Assembly: GCA_016282655.1 (NCBI GenBank)
Contig: JAEELK010000052.1
Span: 1 to 15,006, forward strand
Length of the DNA: 15,006 bases
Direction of reading: 5' to 3'
Origin: Bacillota bacterium
Lineage (GTDB): Bacteria; Bacillota; Clostridia; Peptostreptococcales; Anaerovoracaceae
The position numbers and the translations under genes are program-made. Shown in pieces: positions 1 through 7,530 of the stretch (positions within the stretch are counted from its first letter, which is position 1; the number at the start of each line of letters is the position of its first letter). The notes under the pieces were generated by a model that had not been told where the DNA came from, ran no database searches, and worked only from the letters and a program-made list of their open reading frames with translations.

Positions 1-81
1 AGCGGAGACAGGCTGATGCCGCTGGCGGAGTGCAGCAGGGCGCAGATCGTCACGATCCTGGCCCGTTATTTCGCGGACTAA
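1..81 (+). CDS. C-terminal end of an SLH-domain protein (5' end outside window)
   Basis: The reading frame is open from the first base and ends at TAA 79-81, giving 26 residues that finish LARYFAD. The stretch LMPLAECSRAQIVTILARYF matches the end of an S-layer homology repeat, where a conserved T/SRAQ-x-V-x-I-L-x-R-Y segment forms the last helix. SLH domains tie exported proteins to secondary cell-wall polymers of Gram-positive bacteria, so the missing upstream part is probably a secreted or surface protein. What the rest of the protein does cannot be seen. A strong terminator follows about 50 bases later, so this gene is not co-transcribed with the efflux operon to its right. Confidence 0.72.
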   Translation, partial: SGDRLMPLAECSRAQIVTILARYFAD

Positions 82-132
82 GCGCCCGTTCGCCCGCTTC
101 CATCCGAGGCGGAAACACGACGCATCGAAAAG

Positions 133-170
133 AAGAGCGGCAGCCCCCCGCGGGCTGCCGCTCTTTTTCT
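133..170 (+). terminator. Rho-independent terminator after the SLH gene
   Basis: A perfect 14-bp stem pairs AAGAGCGGCAGCCC (133-146) with GGGCTGCCGCTCTT (152-165). The loop is five bases (147-151) and a T-run covers 164-168. It ends transcription of the upstream SLH gene before the efflux operon promoter. Confidence 0.93.
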
Positions 171-188
171 ATTCCGGCCAGGCCCGGC

Positions 189-217
189 TTGACTTATTAG
201 CATTTGCTAACTATAAT
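189..217 (+). promoter_or_regulatory. Sigma-A type promoter of the efflux operon
   Basis: The -35 box is TTGACT (189-194) and the -10 box is a perfect TATAAT (212-217), separated by exactly 17 bp. Transcription should start near 223-225, which leaves an mRNA leader of only about ten bases, beginning almost at the Shine-Dalgarno GGAGG (224-228). Such a strong promoter would need a repressor, and the overlapping palindromes fit that. Confidence 0.85.
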
Positions 218-233
218 GTTAGCGGAGGCTAAC
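197..233 (+). promoter_or_regulatory. Two TTAGC-N4-GCTAA operators around the -10 box
   Basis: Two perfect palindromes share the half-sites TTAGC and GCTAA with a four-base spacer. The first is TTAGCATTTGCTAA (197-210) inside the promoter spacer. The second is TTAGCGGAGGCTAA (219-232), which extends to GTTAGC/GCTAAC (218-233) and covers the start site and the Shine-Dalgarno. Their centres are 22 bp apart, about two helical turns, so two dimers would bind the same face and sandwich the -10 box. The half-site resembles MarR/SlyA-class operators (SlyA favours TTAGCAAGCTAA), but other repressor families are possible. No regulator gene lies in the window. Confidence 0.75.
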
Positions 234-234
234 G

Positions 235-939
235 ATGGACATTCTTCTGAAAGCCGAACACATCTCCAAGGACTACATCACGGGAGAGGTCACCGTGCAC
301 GCGCTGCGGGACGTCTCCTTTGATCTGTATCGAAACGAGCTCGTGGTCATCCTCGGCCCCAGCGGCTCCGGCAAAAGCACGCTGCTGAACATCCTCGGCG
401 GCATCGAGACCATCACGAGCGGCAACGTGACCTACGAGGACCATTCCCTGGCCGGCGCAGACCGCGACGCCCTCACCGCCTACCGCCGCGACCACGTCGG
501 CTACGTCTTCCAATTCTACAATCTGCTCCCCGGCCTCACGGCCCTGGAGAACATCGAACTGGCGGGCGAGCTCTCCAAGGATCCCCTCGACGCGCGCACG
601 CTGCTGGAACAGGTGGGGCTCGGCGACCGCGCGGATCACTTCCCCGGCAAGCTCTCCGGCGGCCAGCAGCAGCGCATCGCCATCGCCCGCGCCCTCTGCA
701 AGAATCCGGACCTGCTGCTCTGCGACGAGCCCACCGGCGCGCTGGACAGCCAGTCCGGCCTGCTGGTGCTGGAGGCCATCTACGATTTCTATAAAAAGTA
801 CGGAAAGACCGTGGTGCTGATCACCCACAACCGCGACATCTCCCAGATGGCAGACCGGGTCTTCTCCTTCAAGGACGGCATGCTCGTGGACGTCTGCGTC
901 AACGAAACGCCTCTGCGCCCTTCCGAGATCACCTGGTAG
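235..939 (+). CDS. ABC transporter ATP-binding protein, MacB/LolD type
   Basis: This 234-residue protein is the ATPase subunit of a type VII (MacB/LolCDE/FtsE-like) ABC transporter and acts on the inner face of the membrane. All nucleotide-binding motifs are intact: Walker [10 protein letters not shown] (41-49), Q-loop Gln93, signature LSGGQQQR (140-147), Walker [13 protein letters not shown] (160-171) with catalytic Glu165, and switch His198. The stretch DEPTGALD is typical of the MacB/LolD/SalX group. The start ATG sits six bases after GGAGG (224-228), which lies inside the second operator. The permease gene follows after 30 bases and an adaptor gene after that, so the complex is likely to expel a drug, peptide or lipid-like substrate. 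The substrate cannot be read from sequence. Confidence 0.95.
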   Translation: MDILLKAEHISKDYITGEVTVHALRDVSFDLYRNELVVILGPSGSGKSTLLNILGGIETITSGNVTYEDHSLAGADRDALTAYRRDHVGYVFQFYNLLPGLTALENIELAGELSKDPLDARTLLEQVGLGDRADHFPGKLSGGQQQRIAIARALCKNPDLLLCDEPTGALDSQSGLLVLEAIYDFYKKYGKTVVLITHNRDISQMADRVFSFKDGMLVDVCVNETPLRPSEITW

Positions 940-969
940 TCAAGGCGCTTTGCCCTCCCGAAGACCGCC

Positions 970-3315
970 ATGAAACACTTCCGCAGAAACGTCATACGCA
1001 TCGCCTTCAAGAACAAGGGCTCCTTCCTCGGGGCCGTCCTCATCATCGCCATCGGCGTCTTCATCATGGTGGCCATGCTGGACACCCTGAACAATCTGAC
1101 CCGCCAGGTCTTCTACTACTACGACGTCTGCGAGATGGCGGACGTCTTCGCCGAGGTCCGCGGCATCTCCGCGGAGGAGCTGGAAGCGCTGAAGGACATC
1201 CCCGGCATCGCGCAGGTCTCCGGCAAGATCGCGGAGGATCTGCGCATGCTGACGGACGGGCAGGAGGAGATCGTCACGCTCCACCTCATGTCCTACGACG
1301 AAGCGGACGCGCTGAACAAGCTCAGTCTCTCCGCCCCGCCGCAGGAGGAGGATGATCTCTTCATCGGCAAGCGCATGTCCGAGGAATACGGCTTCGTCAA
1401 GGGCCAGGAGATCCGCATCCTCCGCGGCGGCGAGACCTTCCGCTTCCGCTATGCCGGCGTCTGCGACGCGCCGAACTACATCTACTCCATCCCGCCGGGC
1501 GGCTCCATGACGCCGGACGGCCAGGTCTACGACATCGCCTGCATCGACCGGGCGCGCTATGAAGAGATCACGGGCGGCGCCCGCTTCAGCGAGATCGCCT
1601 TCCGCCTCTCGGACGGCTATCGCTACGAAGACGTGCGCAACCAGCTCAGCGTGCGCCTGAGCCCTTACGGCCTCATCTCCCTCACGCCGCGCAAGGATCA
1701 GACCAGCTACAGCATGGTGGACGGCGAGCTTGGCGAGCTGATCTCCATGGGAAGCGCCGTGCCGCTGCTCTTCATGGCCATCTCCATCTTCATGATGTAC
1801 GTGGTCCAGAAGAAGATGATCGAGCAGGACCGCGCGCTCATCGGCACCATGAAGACCATGGGCCTGCGCGACCGGGAGCTCATGGGCGCCTATCTCTGCG
1901 AAGGCCTGATCCTCGGCGCCGTCGGCGCCCTCATCGGATGCGTGCTGGCGGCTCCCTTCGGGCGCTTCATGTTCGCCCTCTACATCGATTTCTTCAACCT
2001 GCCGGACAACAGCTTCCACGACTTCCTCTGGACGCGGGCGCTCGCCGCGGCGGTGGCGCTCGTCACCGGGCTGCTCTCCTCCTACGTGGGCGTCAAGGGC
2101 ATCCTTGGGATCACGCCGGCGCAGGCCATGCGCCCCAGGGCGCCGGAAAAGATCCGCAGCTACGCCTGGCTGAACGAGCTGAGCCGGGGCCGGAAGACCT
2201 ACGACAAGATCGCCATCCGCAGCGTCAGCCGCAATCCCTTCCGCGGCTTCCTCATCATGCTGGCCATCGCCTTCCCCTTCTCCCTGCTCCCCGTCCTGAC
2301 CTCCTTCGATTCCCTCATGGACCAGATGTTCTATTCGCAGTTCAACAAGGTGCAGGTCTACGATCTGCAGCTCTCCCTGAGCGCGCCGGCGGATCCCGCG
2401 AAGGTCTATGAGGCCGGCGCCTTCCTCGAAGGCGTCAGCAGGGCGGAAGCCGTCTATACGGCCGCCGCGCGGATCAGCGACGAGAACCGCAGCGAGTTCG
2501 GCATCCTCTACGCGCTGCAGCCCGGTTCCGAGATGTGGTACGTCCGGGACTACCACGGCCGCGTCTATCAGCCGCCCGCGGACGGCGTCGTCCTGAACGG
2601 GCGCATCGCGAAGAAGCTCGGCGTGGCGCAGGGGGATCTGGTGGAGATCTCCATCCCCGCCCTTTCCCCCCGCAGCGTCCCGCTGCGCATCAACGCCGTC
2701 ATCGACGAGACCTTCGGCAGCGGCTGCTACATGGACATCCACGCCCTGAGCGCCTGGTTCCCCACCGCGCCCGTCGCGAACACCCTGCTGCTGAACGTGG
2801 AGGACGGCCATCTGGACGCGCTCAAGGCCAGGCTGCGGGAGACCGGCTTCGTCAGCTGGATGGTGGACGCCCGCAAGGTGCTGAAGAGCTATCAGACCAT
2901 GATGGAGAGCATGTCCATGATGATCGACATGTTCTCGCTGCTGGCGGTGGCGGCCGGCGTGGTGCTGATCTACAACATCTCCATGATCAGCATCCGCGAG
3001 CGCGGCACGGAGCTCGGCACCATCATGCTCTTCGGCGGCACCCGCCGCGAGATCGGCGGCATGCTCCTGAAGGAGCAGCTGTTCTATTTCGCCGGCGGCG
3101 TCCTGCTCGGCTTTCCCGGCGGCTATGCCGTGCAGCGTCTGCTGGAGAAGATCCTCGTTTCGGAGAGCTATGTGATCGACATCCATGCCACCCCGTTCAA
3201 ATATGCCGAAAGCTTTTTCATCTGCCTCGCGATCACGCTGATCGCCTGGTACGCCCAGAGCAGATATCTGCAGAGGATCCCGCTGACCGAGATATTGAAG
3301 GAGAGAGAATCATGA
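970..3315 (+). CDS. FtsX-like ABC transporter permease, eight predicted helices
   Basis: This 781-residue membrane protein is the permease partner of the preceding ATPase. Hydrophobic segments lie at about 17-38, 259-280, 310-332, 355-378, 425-445, 651-672, 704-724 and 747-764. This is two copies of the FtsX plan: one anchor helix, a large outer domain, then three helices. The outer domains span roughly 39-258 and 446-650. Each three-helix block carries a coupling-type segment after its first helix (DRALIGTMKTMG and ERGTELGTIMLFGG). MacB itself has only one such set, so this resembles the longer Gram-positive FtsX permeases. The start ATG has no clear Shine-Dalgarno, so translation may depend on coupling to the ATPase gene; there is no upstream in-frame start after that gene's stop. 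It overlaps the adaptor gene by four bases. Confidence 0.93.
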   Translation: MKHFRRNVIRIAFKNKGSFLGAVLIIAIGVFIMVAMLDTLNNLTRQVFYYYDVCEMADVFAEVRGISAEELEALKDIPGIAQVSGKIAEDLRMLTDGQEEIVTLHLMSYDEADALNKLSLSAPPQEEDDLFIGKRMSEEYGFVKGQEIRILRGGETFRFRYAGVCDAPNYIYSIPPGGSMTPDGQVYDIACIDRARYEEITGGARFSEIAFRLSDGYRYEDVRNQLSVRLSPYGLISLTPRKDQTSYSMVDGELGELISMGSAVPLLFMAISIFMMYVVQKKMIEQDRALIGTMKTMGLRDRELMGAYLCEGLILGAVGALIGCVLAAPFGRFMFALYIDFFNLPDNSFHDFLWTRALAAAVALVTGLLSSYVGVKGILGITPAQAMRPRAPEKIRSYAWLNELSRGRKTYDKIAIRSVSRNPFRGFLIMLAIAFPFSLLPVLTSFDSLMDQMFYSQFNKVQVYDLQLSLSAPADPAKVYEAGAFLEGVSRAEAVYTAAARISDENRSEFGILYALQPGSEMWYVRDYHGRVYQPPADGVVLNGRIAKKLGVAQGDLVEISIPALSPRSVPLRINAVIDETFGSGCYMDIHALSAWFPTAPVANTLLLNVEDGHLDALKARLRETGFVSWMVDARKVLKSYQTMMESMSMMIDMFSLLAVAAGVVLIYNISMISIRERGTELGTIMLFGGTRREIGGMLLKEQLFYFAGGVLLGFPGGYAVQRLLEKILVSESYVIDIHATPFKYAESFFICLAITLIAWYAQSRYLQRIPLTEILKERES

Positions 3316-4679
3316 AAGAAAAAAAAGAGGCGCCGGAAAAGAAGTTCCGGACGCGCGGAGAGAATGGCGGGCGTCGGCCGAAGGCCCGTTATCTGCTCAT
3401 CGCCCTGCTGATCGTCGCCGCGCTGGGCGCTGCGGCCTTCCTGCGTTTCGGCGGCGGCGCGGTCCGCGCGGAGCGGATCACCGCGGCAAAGCAGCCGCTG
3501 CAGGACTGGTACACCGAGAGCGCTTCCCTGCATCTGGGGAGCGACGTCACGCGCATCTCGGAGGTCTCCGGCAGCGTGCTCGAGATCTGCGTCAAGGAAG
3601 GCGACAGCGTTGCGGCAGGCGATCTGATCGTGCGGATCGATCCGCAGAACTACCACTATGAGCTCGCCATGGCCGAAGCCGCGCGGAGCGGCTATCAGGC
3701 GCAGCTGAACGCGCAGAAGGCCGGCCAGGTCATGAGCGCCTCGCCGCAGGAATACGTAAATTCCCTCTCCCGTCAGCTCTCCGGCGCGGAGGCGGCCTAT
3801 CAGGCCGCAAAGACCCTTTACGACGCGGACCAGGCCCTCTACGAGGCCGGCAGCATCTCCCGCGCGCAGTTTGAGAAGGACAGCGCGGATTATCAGGCCG
3901 CGAAGGCCGCCTACGAACAGGCGCAGCAGCTCTACCAGGACAGCGCGGCGCGCCTGGGCAGCCTCGGCGGCGGCGCGAACGCCAACAGCCTCTTCTTCGA
4001 GGGGGAGACCTCGCAGATCCGCTCCCTCATCTCGGCGCAGGACAGCCTCATCAGCCAGCTGCGCGATCAGATCGGAAAATGCGAGGTGCGGGCGGAGCAG
4101 GACGGGATCATCAAGAACATCGAGATCGAGAACGTCTCCACCGTCAGCGCGGGAACGCCGCTCTTCACCCTCTCCCGCAGGAGCGAAAGCGGGATCACGG
4201 CAGAGGCCGATCTGCTCACCTCCGTATCGCCCTACGTTTCCGTGGGCTCGCCGGTCCGGGCGCGGATCAAGACCCGCGGCGACGACATCGTGCTCTCCGG
4301 GCACGTCACGGAGATCTACGATTACGCGGAGCAAGGCACCTCCGCCCTCGGGCTGGAGGAATACCGGGTGCACGTGAAGGCGCTCCTGGAGGCGGACGAA
4401 GGAACGGATCCGGAGCGCTTCGACGGCTACGGCGCCGATCTGGAGGTCCTGCTCTTCGACCGGGACGACTGCATCGTCATCCCCTCCTCCGCCGCGTATA
4501 AAGAGAACGGCAGCTATCACGTGCTGAAGGTCGTGGACGGACGCGCGCAGAGCGCGCCGATCTCCGTGCTCTACAGCTCCGGTTCGGAGATCGCCGTGAG
4601 CGCCGGTCTGGAGGAAGGCGAAGAGATCCTGAACAACATCGATCAGGAAGGGATCAAGGACGGCGTCCGCATCCGCTAG
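3312..4679 (+). CDS. HlyD/MacA-like membrane fusion (adaptor) protein
   Basis: This 455-residue protein is the extracytoplasmic adaptor of the efflux operon. It has a basic N-terminus, a single membrane anchor at about 27-44, a first half of a lipoyl-like domain at 81-113 (SGSVLEICVKEGDSVAAGD), an Ala/Gln-rich coiled-coil hairpin at about 114-250, and the second lipoyl half at 256-288. A beta-barrel and a membrane-proximal domain follow (about 290-455). The order matches MacA/RND-type adaptors. The start is set by the ATGA overlap with the permease stop, which indicates translational coupling. The frame stays open far upstream inside the permease gene, but that part is out-of-frame shadow. 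In a Gram-positive host such adaptors work without an outer-membrane channel. Confidence 0.93.
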   Translation: MKEKKEAPEKKFRTRGENGGRRPKARYLLIALLIVAALGAAAFLRFGGGAVRAERITAAKQPLQDWYTESASLHLGSDVTRISEVSGSVLEICVKEGDSVAAGDLIVRIDPQNYHYELAMAEAARSGYQAQLNAQKAGQVMSASPQEYVNSLSRQLSGAEAAYQAAKTLYDADQALYEAGSISRAQFEKDSADYQAAKAAYEQAQQLYQDSAARLGSLGGGANANSLFFEGETSQIRSLISAQDSLISQLRDQIGKCEVRAEQDGIIKNIEIENVSTVSAGTPLFTLSRRSESGITAEADLLTSVSPYVSVGSPVRARIKTRGDDIVLSGHVTEIYDYAEQGTSALGLEEYRVHVKALLEADEGTDPERFDGYGADLEVLLFDRDDCIVIPSSAAYKENGSYHVLKVVDGRAQSAPISVLYSSGSEIAVSAGLEEGEEILNNIDQEGIKDGVRIR

Positions 4680-4712
4680 CGCCGCCGGGGCAGGCGGCCG
4701 CGGGCATGGGGA

Positions 4713-5864
4713 TCATTTCCAGAGGCTCTCGTAGATCCGGACGATGTCTTCTTTCGTGACCGGACGGATGGTGTTCGCCGGGCTGCCGCTGATCAGGGCG
4801 TCCTCCGCCATCTTGTCGATCTGGCGGAAGAACTCCGCGCGATCGATCCCCGCCTCTTCCGGCGTCGGCACCTGGCAGGTCCTGCAGAGCGCGTCCAGCG
4901 CGTCCAGGAACTGCTCCGCGATCGTTTCCGGGCTCTCTCCGTCCCGCCCGAGCCCGATCCAGCGTCCAAGCTCCGCGAAACGCTCCACAGCGCCCTCCTT
5001 CGCGAAGCGCAGGCAGGCGGAGAGCAGCATGGCGTTGGACATGCCGTGGGCGATGTGGAAGAGCGCGCCGATGGGACGGCTCATACCGTGGACCAGGGTG
5101 ACCGAGGAATTGTTGAACGCGATGCCCGCTTCCAACGCGCCGAGCGCCATCTGGCCCCGGACCCTGCGGTCATCCCCGTGCTCCAGCGCCTTCGGCAGAT
5201 TCTCAAAGATGCGGCGCGTGGCGGACAAGGAGAAGGTCTCCGTCAGCGGGATGGACTTCCGGGAGGTATAGGATTCCACCGCGTGCGTCAGCGCGTCCAG
5301 CCCGGTGGCAGCCGTCACTTTGAAGGGCATGCTCATGGAAAGCTCCGGCTCCACCACCACCAGATCCGGCATGAGGGATCTTCCTTTCAGCAGCATCTTC
5401 ACGTCGCGCTCCGTGTCCGTGATGATGGTGAACTGCGTCACCTCGGAGCCGGTGCCCGCCGTCGTGGGCGCCGCGATCATCCTGGGCAGATCGCCCGCGA
5501 TCTCCTTCCCCATATAAGAAGCCAGCGGCGCGTCGCTGCTGCAGCGGAGCGCGATGGCTTTCATGGCGTCGATGGGGCTGCCGCCGCCGATCCCGAAGAG
5601 AAAGTCGCAGCCTTCCTGTACAAAGGCCGTGCGTCCCGCCTCCACCATGGCGACGGTCGGCTCTCCCGCGATGCCGTCATAGACGGCGCAGTCCATGCCG
5701 CATTCCCGCAGGATGCCGCCGATCCGCTCCACCGAGCCGTTCTTTACGGCGCTGCGGCCGCAGACGATGAGGCATTTCTTTCCGAAGCCCTGCACGTGCG
5801 GCTTCATCTCCAGCATGGCATCCGTGCCTTTCAGGATCGTTTTTGGCATATAAAACTCGCTCAT
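4713..5864 (-). CDS. Iron-containing alcohol dehydrogenase
   Basis: This 383-residue cytoplasmic enzyme belongs to the group III, metal-dependent alcohol dehydrogenases (FucO, DhaT, butanol dehydrogenase family), which interconvert alcohols and aldehydes with NAD(P)H. The cofactor motif GGGSPID lies at 93-99 and the family signature TTAGTGSE at 134-141. The metal ligands expected from FucO are all present: Asp190, His194, His259 and His273, with matching spacing. Length is normal for the family. The start is supported by AGGAGG (5874-5879) eight to nine bases upstream. The gene stands alone between its own promoter and the convergent efflux operon. The alcohol it acts on cannot be told; a fermentative role is a reasonable guess. 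Confidence 0.95.
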   Translation of the reverse strand: MSEFYMPKTILKGTDAMLEMKPHVQGFGKKCLIVCGRSAVKNGSVERIGGILRECGMDCAVYDGIAGEPTVAMVEAGRTAFVQEGCDFLFGIGGGSPIDAMKAIALRCSSDAPLASYMGKEIAGDLPRMIAAPTTAGTGSEVTQFTIITDTERDVKMLLKGRSLMPDLVVVEPELSMSMPFKVTAATGLDALTHAVESYTSRKSIPLTETFSLSATRRIFENLPKALEHGDDRRVRGQMALGALEAGIAFNNSSVTLVHGMSRPIGALFHIAHGMSNAMLLSACLRFAKEGAVERFAELGRWIGLGRDGESPETIAEQFLDALDALCRTCQVPTPEEAGIDRAEFFRQIDKMAEDALISGSPANTIRPVTKEDIVRIYESLWK

Positions 5865-5909
5865 CTATTATCTCCTCCTGTCTGTTCCTTGCGGGTCATC
5901 GTAAAGGAT

Positions 5910-5938
5910 ATGATAGCACGTTCTGCCGCTCCTGACAA
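5910..5938 (-). promoter_or_regulatory. Promoter of the alcohol dehydrogenase gene
   Basis: Read on the minus strand, TTGTCA (5938-5933) and TATCAT (5915-5910) are separated by exactly 17 bp, and the start codon follows after about 45 bases. The -35 box shares two bases with the T-run of the preceding terminator, so the two signals are packed end to end. Confidence 0.75.
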
Positions 5939-5969
5939 AAGCCCTGTGCGGGATCCGCACAGGGCTTTT
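5937..5969 (-). terminator. Bidirectional terminator after the radical SAM gene
   Basis: A perfect 14-bp stem pairs AAAAGCCCTGTGCG (5937-5950) with CGCACAGGGCTTTT (5956-5969) around a five-base loop. On the minus strand the stem ends in TTTT about 24 bases after the radical SAM stop codon. The A and T runs on both sides mean it could also act on the plus strand. Confidence 0.9.
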
Positions 5970-5992
5970 CGTTGCAGTCTTTGCTTTGCGCT

Positions 5993-7339
5993 TTAGAGCT
6001 CGTGGCCGGACCCCGTCCAGAGCTTCTCCGAGACGGGCGCCCAGAGCGCGGCCTTGTCCACGCACTTGTCCGAGTACTCCTTGGCGCTCTCCGTATCCGC
6101 GTAGTCCGTGGACTTCGCTTTCGCCTCCTCCACGATCTGCGTGAGTCTGCCGGGGTTGTCCAGCACCGGGCAGGGACGCAGCATGTTCTTGTTGAAGGGC
6201 TGGTTTCTGCGGTAGCCCATGAAGAGCGGCGAGCGGTACGCCTCCAGCAGGGTCTTTTCGCGGATGTTGGAATCCGAGTAGTGGATGAAGGCGCAGGGCT
6301 CGATGTCTCCGTTCGCGTTGATGTGGCAGTAGGCTCTGCCGCCCGCGATGCAGCCGCCGACGTATTCGCCGTCGTTCCAGAAATCCACGGTGAAGATGTC
6401 CTTGGTCTTTCTGAACTCGCGGATCTTGTGATACATGAACTCTCTCTGCTCCGCCGTGGCCATGAGCTCCGGAACGGCCTTCTTGCCGACCGGCATATAG
6501 GTGAAGATCCAGGCGAAGTACGCGCCCATCTCGATCATCTTGTCGAAGTATTCGTCGCTGCCGATGACTTCCGCGTTGGCGGAGGTGTAGCAGCAGGAGA
6601 TGCCGAAGGGCAGCCGGTGCGCCCGCAGGATCTCCATGGCGCGCAGGGTGTCCTGATAGGTGCCCTTGCCGCGTCTGGCGTCCGTGGCTTCCTCAAAGCC
6701 CTCGATGGAGATGGCCGGCACGAAGTTCTTCACGCGCAGCATCTCTTCCGCGAAGGCGTCGTCGATGAGGGAAGCGTTGGTGAAGGCGCTGAAGACGCAG
6801 TCGTTGTGGTCCTCGCAGAGGCGGATGATGTCCTTCTTGCGGATCAGCGGCTCGCCGCCCGTAAAGAGATACATGTAGGTCCCGAGCGCCTTGCCCTGCG
6901 AAACGATGCTGTCCATCTCCTCGTAGCTGAGATTCAGGTGATTGCCGTATTCCGCGGCCCAGCAGCCCACACAGTGCTTGTTGCAGGCGCTGGTCGGATC
7001 GAAGAGGATCGCCCAGGGGACGTTGCAGTCGTATTTCTCCTCGTTCGCCGCCTGCGTATTGCCGCCGGTGATGGTGGCGTTCAGCACGAAGTTCTCGAAG
7101 AGCGTCTTGCGCACTTCCGGATCGATGTCTTTATATGCGCGCAGGACCAGCTTTCTCCAGTTGCTGTTCCGGTCGGTGAGCGCCGGGCGGATCACCTTCA
7201 TGTGCCGCTCCACGCGGCCCTGCCGGTCAAAGCGATCCACCCAGTTGATCAGCTTCTCTATGTTGTTCTCCGGATCCTTCTCCAGATAGGCGATCGCCTG
7301 TTTGACGGCGATCTCCGTCACTTTTTCCTTGAGTGCCAT
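5993..7339 (-). CDS. Radical SAM protein with SPASM-like C-terminus, function unknown
   Basis: This 448-residue protein carries the radical SAM cluster motif C119-x3-C123-x2-C126 (CNKHCVGC) followed by GGEP at 161-164, which contacts S-adenosylmethionine. About 115 residues precede the motif, a long N-terminal region rich in charged helices. The C-terminal part has cysteines 330, 338, 349, 390 and 426 with the segment INANGDIEPCAF, as in SPASM-type auxiliary cluster domains. The start is set by AGGAGG (7345-7350) five bases upstream. I recognise the sequence as a family common in clostridia but know no proven reaction. No peptide substrate or partner gene lies beside it and it is transcribed alone, which argues against a peptide-maturase role. 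A lipid-modifying role like that of radical SAM tetraether or membrane-spanning lipid synthases is only a speculation. Confidence 0.88.
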   Translation of the reverse strand: MALKEKVTEIAVKQAIAYLEKDPENNIEKLINWVDRFDRQGRVERHMKVIRPALTDRNSNWRKLVLRAYKDIDPEVRKTLFENFVLNATITGGNTQAANEEKYDCNVPWAILFDPTSACNKHCVGCWAAEYGNHLNLSYEEMDSIVSQGKALGTYMYLFTGGEPLIRKKDIIRLCEDHNDCVFSAFTNASLIDDAFAEEMLRVKNFVPAISIEGFEEATDARRGKGTYQDTLRAMEILRAHRLPFGISCCYTSANAEVIGSDEYFDKMIEMGAYFAWIFTYMPVGKKAVPELMATAEQREFMYHKIREFRKTKDIFTVDFWNDGEYVGGCIAGGRAYCHINANGDIEPCAFIHYSDSNIREKTLLEAYRSPLFMGYRRNQPFNKNMLRPCPVLDNPGRLTQIVEEAKAKSTDYADTESAKEYSDKCVDKAALWAPVSEKLWTGSGHEL

Positions 7340-7390
7340 TTCTGCCTCCTGCCTCGCTTGCGCTTTGGTTTTGTGGGGATTACCCCAGTT

Positions 7391-7399
7391 ATTTTATCA
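7391..7399 (-). promoter_or_regulatory. Possible extended -10 promoter of the radical SAM gene
   Basis: On the minus strand TGATAAAAT (7399-7391) reads as an extended -10 element, TGn followed by TAAAAT. A possible -35 TTGCTT lies 20 bp upstream, which is long, so the extended -10 would have to carry the activity. A short palindrome TGGGGATTACCCCA (7374-7387) covers the expected start site and might be an operator, but this is weak. Confidence 0.4.
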
Positions 7400-7456
7400 C
7401 AATTGCACTGAAAAGGAAGCAACGAAAGAGAAAAACTATCGTTGCCCGGACAAAGG

Positions 7457-7487
7457 AAAAGACCTGCGCGCGGCTGCCCCGCAGGTC
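7457..7487 (-). terminator. Terminator of the queT-queF operon
   Basis: An 8-bp stem pairs GACCTGCG (7461-7468) with CGCAGGTC (7480-7487) around an 11-base GC-rich loop. On the minus strand it is followed directly by TTTT (7460-7457). It lies about 45 bases after the queF stop codon. Confidence 0.75.
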
Positions 7488-7530
7488 TGCAAAATGCTCG
7501 GGGCCTCTGAAACGGCAGCCTGCCGGCCGT

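Noticed and set aside
940..3186. A 748-residue open frame on the minus strand opposite the permease gene.
   Set aside because: Its composition is rich in His, Asp, Glu and Gly with no domain, as expected of a mirror frame of a GC-rich gene; the plus-strand permease has clear helices and operon spacing.
2535..3311. An in-frame upstream extension of the adaptor gene into the permease gene.
   Set aside because: The extension is Arg/Pro/His-rich shadow sequence; the ATGA junction at 3312 and the basic N-terminus plus anchor helix give the natural start.
4681..4698. A hairpin GCCGCC/GGCGGC between the convergent efflux and dehydrogenase genes, as a terminator.
   Set aside because: The 6-bp stem is perfect but neither strand has a T-run after it, so I cannot support a rho-independent terminator.
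5868..6065. A 65-residue minus-strand frame between the radical SAM and dehydrogenase genes.
   Set aside because: It runs through the terminator and promoter and overlaps the end of the radical SAM gene; composition is Arg/Lys-rich and there is no ribosome site.
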